Assembly: GCA_964492715.1 (NCBI GenBank)
Contig: CAZBLK010000023.1
Span: forward strand, 1 to 47,004
Direction: 5' to 3'
DNA length: 47,004 nt
Origin: CAZBLK01 sp964492715
GTDB taxonomy: Bacteria > Bacillota > Clostridia > Lachnospirales > WRBF01
Numbering within the stretch: the stretch's first letter is position 1; every line of letters begins with the position of its first letter. The position numbers and the translations under genes are program-made. The notes under the pieces are model-generated. The model saw only the letters and a program-made list of their open reading frames with translations. It was not told the DNA's origin and searched no databases. Of this stretch, positions 42,620-47,004 are shown in pieces.

Positions 42620-43260
42620 TAAAATTCCTCCAATGCTTTTAATACTTGCACTATGTCATTATCTATCTCAAAGCTTTCAAATGCTCCCATAGGAGACTTG
42701 GCTGTACTGTTTTTAGCCTGTGTTTCAAACAAATACTTTCCGTCAACGCATTTTGCCAGCAAAACAGTGGTAAATTTACTTTCAAGCTTAATCTTTTCAA
42801 GCTTCTTTCCACTTGTCAAAATTCTTGTAAACATATAGCCGTTATCGTCACGTTCAACCTGCACATGTGCCACAAATATAACTGTTAAATCGTCACGCAA
42901 GCTTGAAACACCGTCTATTAAATCCCAAATGCACTGGGATAATTCAACCCACTTGTCATAGCCTTTTTCTTTTGCCCTACGCATTTCGTCACCTACCATA
43001 ATGCCGTTTATGGTATCAACGACAATTGTTTTAATATCGGGTCGTGCTGAAGACAAGTCTCTAATTAACTTCTCGATTTTTGCAGGGTCATTAGAATCAG
43101 CATAATTTTTGTTTTCACGGCTATATTGTTGTCGCCAACCACGCCATGACAACCCCTTACGGTCACAATCTATGTAATAAGTGGTTTTAGGGTCAAGGTT
43201 TCTCATGGCAGTAGTTTTTCCGCTACCACTTTCCCCCATCGCACAAATAGCCTTACCCAT
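42619..43260 (-). CDS. RecA-like NTPase (AAA_24/Sak4 type)
   Basis: A 213-residue protein with Walker A GESGSGKTT at residues 9-17 and Walker B-like TIVVDTINGI near 80. It is compact and without other domains, as in Sak4/AAA_24 proteins that act with single-strand binding proteins in phage recombination. It sits between Gp157 and DUF669, the usual neighbours. Confidence 0.85.
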   Translation of the reverse strand: MGKAICAMGESGSGKTTAMRNLDPKTTYYIDCDRKGLSWRGWRQQYSRENKNYADSNDPAKIEKLIRDLSSARPDIKTIVVDTINGIMVGDEMRRAKEKGYDKWVELSQCIWDLIDGVSSLRDDLTVIFVAHVQVERDDNGYMFTRILTSGKKLEKIKLESKFTTVLLAKCVDGKYLFETQAKNSTAKSPMGAFESFEIDNDIVQVLKALEEF

Positions 43261-43749
43261 TTAATACACCTCCACACTAAAACTAGCTGGCACAACCTCA
43301 GTTGACAAGCCGTCCAAAATTTCGCCGTCTTGGGTTGTAACAATGTCGCCATTAATTACAAGATTAGCTTTAAGTTCAGCCCATTTAAGTTTTGGTACTT
43401 GCTCAATATATTCTGTGCCTTGCAAAGCCTCAATAAGCTTTTTGTCGTCCTTAACAATCTTAGTGCTTTCAAACTTCTTTACAAGCCTTCCTCTTACAAG
43501 GTCGTAGCGTTCAGAGGTTTTTGTTTTGCGCTTTTTAACCGAATGGAAGTAGCCTTGCAACATGCCGATTAACGGCTGCTCGTCTTGCTCACATCTTTTT
43601 ATTGTGTTTTCAATCTTATCTGTGTAAAATGCTATTTGGTCTTCACACAACTTAACAAGCCTGTCTCTTTCTTTTCTTGCTTCAATAATGTTTTCTATGG
43701 CCCACTCAGCCTTAACATCATTATCAATAACAAAAGGTTCGTTTTCCAC
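43261..43749 (-). CDS. Siphovirus Gp157-like protein
   Basis: 162 residues from a GTG at 43749. The pattern IIEARKERDRLVKLCEDQ followed by helices and then SERYDLVRGRLVKKFEST is typical of Gp157. These proteins recur at the start of phage replication modules; their role is not settled. Here it heads the module that runs to 37686. Confidence 0.8.
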   Translation of the reverse strand: MENEPFVIDNDVKAEWAIENIIEARKERDRLVKLCEDQIAFYTDKIENTIKRCEQDEQPLIGMLQGYFHSVKKRKTKTSERYDLVRGRLVKKFESTKIVKDDKKLIEALQGTEYIEQVPKLKWAELKANLVINGDIVTTQDGEILDGLSTEVVPASFSVEVY

Positions 43750-43762
43750 GCCTTAGCCTCCC

Positions 43763-44092
43763 TTAATAAAATTCCAATTCACCGCTTCTAGCCAACTCGG
43801 CAAGAATTTTCAAATGCCTGTCTTTAAATTCCCTAACAACAACGATGAAAAAATCTTTTTTTAGCTCTTCTTCGCAATCTTCGCAAGTGTACAGCCCTGT
43901 TCCGTAGCGTTACATTGCGCTAGTTTTTTTATAATGTCCGCAAATGCTGCATTGTTCGGCTTCTTCAAGCTCTCCACCACAATCACACTCCCTAACAGTT
44001 ATAGTTTCAAACCCTACTGGACGTTGCTCTTTACAAGTAGTCAAGACTTCGACTAGCCCGTTGCATGTATCACAAATATAAATGTCAATCAC
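43763..44092 (-). pseudogene. Zinc-ribbon protein interrupted by an in-frame TAA
   Basis: The first 60 codons (44092-43913) encode two Cys pairs (ICDTCNGL and CDCGG) and then CSICGHYKK, after which a TAA stops the frame at 43910-43912. The same frame then continues open for another 48 codons with a further Cys pair (YTCEDCEEEL) and a helical tail to a TAA at 43763. Homologous-looking phage proteins carry the third Cys set just there. It is either a nonsense mutation, a sequencing error, or two separate genes of which the second lacks a good start. Confidence 0.55.
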
Positions 44093-44209
44093 TCCAAACC
44101 AAACGGAAGAACAACAAGCTTGACAAAGTTTAAATTTAGTGTAAAATTAAATTGTTATTGTTTCTTGTAACGCTCGGTGTTCTTCCTTAAACTTCGCTGG
44201 GCGTTATTT

Positions 44210-44437
44210 TTATGTAAAATCAAACCCACCAGCTAAATATGTAAACCACATAAACCCTATGCCAAAACAAACAAAACCAATAATGCTTTCTGCCATTGAA
44301 TAAAGTCCAGTAGCTAAACGTTCGCCCATAAACATGTAACCTATAAAGCAAATAAACGCTAATGCACCGTATATAGTGCGTTGGTTTTTAAGTATCTTGT
44401 GCCAAACCTTTTTTAAAAATTCTTTAAGCCACCTCAT
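44210..44437 (-). CDS. Small membrane protein of 75 residues
   Basis: The start is the ATG at 44437, after AAGGGTGATACC; the longer upstream frame overlaps the previous gene. It has a basic N-terminal helix (RWLKEFLKKVWHKILK) and two membrane segments (AFICFIGYMFMG, FVCFGIGFMWFTYL). It is an early-region membrane protein of unknown role. The stretch 44093-44209 before it has no gene. Confidence 0.6.
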   Translation of the reverse strand: MRWLKEFLKKVWHKILKNQRTIYGALAFICFIGYMFMGERLATGLYSMAESIIGFVCFGIGFMWFTYLAGGFDFT

Positions 44438-44459
44438 GGTATCACCCTTATGGAAAATC

Positions 44460-44642
44460 TTAATTATTAAAAAACTGCTTAAATGATTCCGCTCCATACT
44501 GCCCCTTGGTAAGCTCAATAATTTCGCCAACGGAATAGCTTTCTTTAATTTCCTTAACAGAATTAATAAACTGTTCTGTGCCAGCTTGACAAGCACCAGT
44601 TATAATCCTGTAGCAAGTTGCGGCTTCAGCTAAAGTCAACAC
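44460..44642 (-). CDS. Small helical phage protein, unknown
   Basis: A 60-residue protein (GTG or TTG start at 44642/44639) beginning TLAEAATCYRIITGACQAG. It follows the repeat protein immediately. The ribosome site is weak, so expression may depend on coupling. The family is unknown. Confidence 0.55.
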   Translation of the reverse strand: MLTLAEAATCYRIITGACQAGTEQFINSVKEIKESYSVGEIIELTKGQYGAESFKQFFNN

Positions 44643-44653
44643 GCTTTCATGGG

Positions 44654-46029
44654 TTAAATTGTGATACTGCTCACTTCCTCGTCATTTATAGCAACCAATT
44701 TCCAGTCACCGCTCTGGTAAGTGGTTTTAGAATTGCAATCTTTAAGGGTCGAGTTTTGAAGAAGAACTATATTTTCCCTCTTGTTAATTGAATGATTTGG
44801 AATTACGACAGTGCTGTTACCCCAAGCTTTGACAGTGCTGTTGCCCCAAGCTTCGACAGTGCTGTTGCCGCAAGCTTTGACAGTGCTGTTGCCGCAAGCT
44901 TCGACCGTGCTGTTGCCCCAAGCTTTGACAGTGCTGTTGTCGCAAGCTTTGACAGTGCTGTTGCCCCAAGCTTCGACAGTGCTGTTGCCCCAAGCTTCGA
45001 CAGTGCTGTTGCCGCAAGCTTTGACAGTGCTGTTGCCGCAAGCTTCGACCGTGCTGTTGCCCCAAGCTTTGACAGTGCTGTTGTCGCAAGCTTTGACAGT
45101 GCTGTTGCCCCAAGCTTCGACAGTGCTGTTGTCGCAAGCTTTGACAGTGCTGTTGTCGCAAGCCTCGACAGTGCTGTTGCCCCAAGCTTCGACCGTGCTG
45201 TTGCCCCAAGCTTTGACAGTGCTGTNNNNNNNNNNNNNNNNNNNNNNNNNNNNNNNNNNNNNNNNNNNNNNNNNNNNNNNNNNNNNNNNNNNNNNNNNNN
45301 NNNNNNNNNNNNNNNNNNNNNNNNNGTGCTGTTGCCCCAAGCTTCGACCGTGCTGTTGCCCCAAGCTTTGACAGTGCTGTTGTCGCAAGCTTTGACAGTG
45401 CTGTTGCCGCAAGCTTCGACCGTGCTGTTGCCCCAAGCTTCGACCGTGCTGTTGCCCCAAGCTTTGACAGTGCTGTTGTCGCAAGCTTTGACAGTGCTGT
45501 TGCCCCAAGCTTCGACAGTGCTGTTGTCGCAAGCTTTGACAGTGCTGTTGTCGCAAGCCTCGACAGTGCTGTTGCCGCAAGCTTCGACCGTGCTGTTGCC
45601 GCAAGCTTTGACAGTGCTGTTGTCGCAAGCTTTGACAGTGCTGTTGTCGCAAGCTTCGACAGTGCTGTTGCCGCAAGTAACTCTTTTGCAATTCTTCAAA
45701 TAATGAACTCCTTCTTTAATTGCAAAATCACTCTTGTCTATATGAATGCGCTCTTTTGCCCATGTTTTTACGGCTAGAACCGTTCTTTCATTCTCGAATT
45801 CCCTTACAAACCACCCTGGAATTATGTCTTGGTCAATAACAAATACCCAGTCTTCAATAGGTGAAAAAACATCTCCATTTTTCGGTACTAACTCAGCCCT
45901 AACAAACAAGGTTTCGGCATTTTTTATAGTATCATCTATACCCAACTCTTTAAGCATATCAGTATGGTGGTTATGGTTAGGTACATATATTCTATCCTTT
46001 AAAATAATTACTGACTTAAATTGACACAT
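44654..46029 (-). CDS. Octapeptide-repeat (predicted beta-solenoid) protein, interrupted by an assembly gap
   Basis: The N-terminal domain (46029 to about 45691, about 115 residues; MCQFKSVIILKDRIYVPN) is followed by an array of 8-residue repeats, STV(E/K)A(WG/CD/CG)N. Fourteen full units are visible before the 100-N gap at 45226-45325 and 17 after it. A short unique C-terminus (from SINKRENIVLLQNSTLKD to SSITI) follows. Raw six-frame translation splits this into two frames, but only because 100 Ns are not the true length: unit phase requires 17+24k missing bases. Repeats of this size and composition suggest a ladder-like beta-solenoid, loosely similar to ice-nucleation octapeptides. The ATG has an AGGGAGGAAG site. 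The function is unknown. Confidence 0.75.
44809..45690 (-). repeat. 24-bp in-frame tandem repeat array (31 visible units)
   Basis: The unit on the + strand is GACAGTGCTGTTGCCCCAAG followed by CTTC, each copy containing a HindIII-like AAGCTT (CCTC variants excepted). Variation is limited to a few positions that change E/K, W/C and G/D, plus a silent AGCACG/AGCACT change. Two identical 144-bp blocks (six units) lie at 44841-44984 and 44985-45128. Confidence 0.9.
45226..45325. other. Assembly gap of 100 Ns inside the repeat array
   Basis: Exactly 100 Ns, the conventional placeholder for a gap of unknown length. The flanking sequence stops in mid-unit (GCTGT) and resumes at GTGCTGTT, so the real gap should be 17+24k bases. 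The true array is probably longer than shown. Confidence 0.97.
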
Positions 46030-46030
46030 T

Positions 46031-46159
46031 TTACTTCCTCCCTAAACTTTTAATCAATAAGCTTACCAACACAACAATTATAAGCAACGTTAACCAATCT
46101 GTTTCAACCGATTTAAACAACCTCTTTTTTGGTTTTACTAGAACACCAAGGGCAAACAT
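46031..46159 (-). CDS. Small single-pass membrane protein, 42 residues
   Basis: ATG at 46159, overlapping the zinc-ribbon gene in another frame. It ends FKSVETDW followed by a membrane segment (LLIIVVLVSLLIKSLG) and a basic tail. There is no clear ribosome site, but the stop lies two bases from the ATG of the repeat protein, so it could couple the two. Confidence 0.4.
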   Translation of the reverse strand: MFALGVLVKPKKRLFKSVETDWLTLLIIVVLVSLLIKSLGRK

Positions 46160-46229
46160 AAGGCTTGTCCAGGCATGTTTTAATGCTGATGTGCCAGTAT
46201 TTTTCGCATTTTGAACACTTGGCTTTCAT
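46113..46229 (-). CDS. Tiny zinc-ribbon protein, 38 residues
   Basis: The ATG overlaps the upstream TGA (ATGA). It carries KCSKCEKYW and VCPWCSSKTK, a complete pair of CxxC motifs, so a rubredoxin-like zinc ribbon. It is a typical tiny phage protein. Confidence 0.6.
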   Translation of the reverse strand: MKAKCSKCEKYWHISIKTCLDKPYVCPWCSSKTKKEVV

Positions 46230-46423
46230 GGTGTTGCCTTCTTCCAAACAGCAATTTTAAGCCTGTTCTCGTAAACTCTTGTTGCTTCGAACTGCAAGCC
46301 AAGAGCTTCTGCAATTTCAGTCCACGCTTCAAACTCTACGGTCTTTGTTTCACCATGATTGGCGTAAAACTCATGAAGTAGGTAGCCTAACGCCGACTCT
46401 GGGTTTTCAAAAGATTTGACCAT
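46226..46423 (-). CDS. Small phage protein of 65 residues, unknown
   Basis: It contains ALGYLLHEFYANHGETKTVE and then an alpha/beta end. The family is not recognised. The stop overlaps the ATG of the zinc-ribbon gene, and the start overlaps the end of the previous frame. Confidence 0.55.
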   Translation of the reverse strand: MVKSFENPESALGYLLHEFYANHGETKTVEFEAWTEIAEALGLQFEATRVYENRLKIAVWKKATP

Positions 46424-46574
46424 GTTTTACCTCTCTTTCTGCATTCATTTCTGCTTCAATCTTCTTAGCGTAAAATAACGCTAAGGGCAAAGTATCAATT
46501 TCAACATTGCTGTCTAATATTTCAAAGTCTGATTCTTCACCTGTTAGTTTAACTGTGCATGTTGCGCATACCAT
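46407..46574 (-). CDS. Small phage protein with N-terminal CxxC, 55 residues
   Basis: ATG at 46574 after TTGGGGGTA. It begins MVCATCTVKLTGEESDF and ends in a helix (LFYAKKIEAEMNAERE). It overlaps the next gene by 17 bases. Confidence 0.5.
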   Translation of the reverse strand: MVCATCTVKLTGEESDFEILDSNVEIDTLPLALFYAKKIEAEMNAEREVKHGQIF

Positions 46575-46596
46575 GCAAATACCCCCAAATATGTAC

Positions 46597-46852
46597 TTAA
46601 ACCACTTTCATTTCCACCGGCACAAGATTACCGCCAACCCAGTGTTCCTTAACAGCAGCTTGTGTTACTATGTAATCCAAATATTTCTCCCAGTAAATTC
46701 GGATACCGCCATTCTTGCCAGTACACGCATTTATATCTACAGAAATGCCTAATTCACATAAAGCCTTGCTAGATGCAAGCTCTTGGGCCTTGTTGTGTAG
46801 ACACCGAAATGCGTTCAGTAAATTCCTTGAGAGTTATCAAAGTTGCTTCCAT
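46597..46852 (-). pseudogene. Excisionase-like gene with a frameshift
   Basis: ATG at 46852, after GAGAGGTTGA, opens MEATLITLKEFTERISVS, the typical N-terminus of small phage excisionase/HTH proteins, but this frame stops after 27 codons. The +1 frame continues to 46597 with HNKAQELASSKALCELG and a conserved-looking GGIRIYWEKYLDYI. Either one base has been lost or gained, or the second frame starts on its own at a CTG (in LLNAFRCLH). It is the first - strand gene of the prophage. Confidence 0.5.
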
Positions 46853-46896
46853 AAAATCAACCTCTCATTGTTACTAAGTTGATAAATAAATTGTGA

Positions 46897-46924
46897 CTAA
46901 TAGTGTGTTATTGCATTTTGTCGA
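46897..46924 (-). promoter_or_regulatory. Predicted early promoter
   Basis: On the - strand, TCGACA (46919-46924) and TATTAG (46897-46902) with a 16-bp spacer, about 45 bases before the excisionase-like ATG. It lies in the divergent region between that gene and the + strand gene at the right edge, where lysogeny control elements would be expected. Confidence 0.4.
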
Positions 46925-46962
46925 ATTATGTTTCACACTCTCCATAGAAGGGAGGTGATACA

Positions 46963-47004
46963 ATGAGTATAGTAAAATATACAGTGCCATCACCGCACCA
47001 AAAA
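46963..47004 (+). CDS. Start of a + strand gene, 3' partial
   Basis: ATG at 46963 after a good AGGGAGGTGATAC site, beginning MSIVKYTVPSPHQK and cut by the window edge. It is divergent from the prophage early genes, so it could be the repressor or a host gene. Too little is visible to identify it. Confidence 0.6.
   Translation, partial: MSIVKYTVPSPHQK

Noticed and set aside
44809..45690. Regular short repeats could be taken for a CRISPR array
   Set aside because: Units are directly adjacent 24-mers without spacers and encode an in-frame protein repeat.
44792..45703. Long + strand frames across the repeat array
   Set aside because: They follow from the stop-free 24-bp unit; no ribosome site or head domain supports them.

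Overview
The window is AT-rich bacterial DNA from a Bacillota-type host (Gram-positive style AGGAGG ribosome binding sites, SPP1/PBSX-like structural genes, LLH and Hol44-type holins). Whether the host is a clostridium or a member of the Negativicutes cannot be decided from this sequence. Almost everything in it is mobile DNA: the tail end of one element on the + strand (1 to about 5.7 kb), then a nearly complete siphovirus-type prophage (about 6.0 to 46.9 kb) whose genes lie almost entirely on the - strand. A third + strand gene starts at the right edge.

Left element (1-5.7 kb, +): an unidentified partial gene, a large DUF927-like ATPase (465-2837), a family A DNA polymerase without a 5' nuclease domain (2913-4628), and a tyrosine integrase broken by a frameshift (4796-5679). 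Two strong inverted repeats and a 9-bp repeat array (4739-4765) lie between these genes.

Junction (5.7-8.4 kb): a 51-residue ORF, a large serine integrase with its own promoter (6187-7791), terminators, a 20-bp remnant resembling a tmRNA/tRNA 3' end, and a 45-bp imperfect palindrome. This is the likely attachment end of the right-hand prophage.

Prophage, read right to left on the - strand: (a) early genes from 46.9 kb: a frameshifted excisionase-like gene, several small zinc-ribbon and membrane proteins, and a very unusual octapeptide-repeat protein (44654-46029) whose array carries a 100-N assembly gap; (b) a replication/recombination module (37.7-43.7 kb): Gp157, RecA-like/Sak4-like NTPase, DUF669 with an SSB-like tail, CHC2 zinc finger, DUF927-like helicase, an iteron-like intergenic region, DEAD-box helicase and VRR-NUC nuclease; (c) small accessory genes (33.9-37.7 kb), including YopX-like and Lar-like proteins; (d) a late regulator (33456-33860) under an RNA hairpin and followed by a terminator; (e) packaging and head genes (25.8-33.3 kb); (f) tail tube, frameshifted tail chaperone, 1603-residue tape measure, baseplate and adhesin genes (12.7-25.8 kb), including a polyglycine protein and a predicted beta-propeller; (g) lysis cassette (10.9-12.7 kb); (h) distal accessory genes (8.2-10.8 kb), with a ribbon-helix-helix regulator on the + strand next to three copies of a perfect palindromic operator, and a terminal cassette of coiled-coil, DUF11 and Cys-rich proteins.

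The most unusual item is the octapeptide-repeat protein. At least 31 units of STV(E/K)A(WG/CD/CG)N are visible, built from a very small residue vocabulary and with a 144-bp higher-order duplication. The apparent split into two ORFs is an artefact of the gap length. Also notable are the triple operator, the hairpin that buries the ribosome binding site of the late regulator, the iteron-like 9-mers shared by both replication modules, and several genes whose best-placed start codon is not ATG/GTG/TTG.
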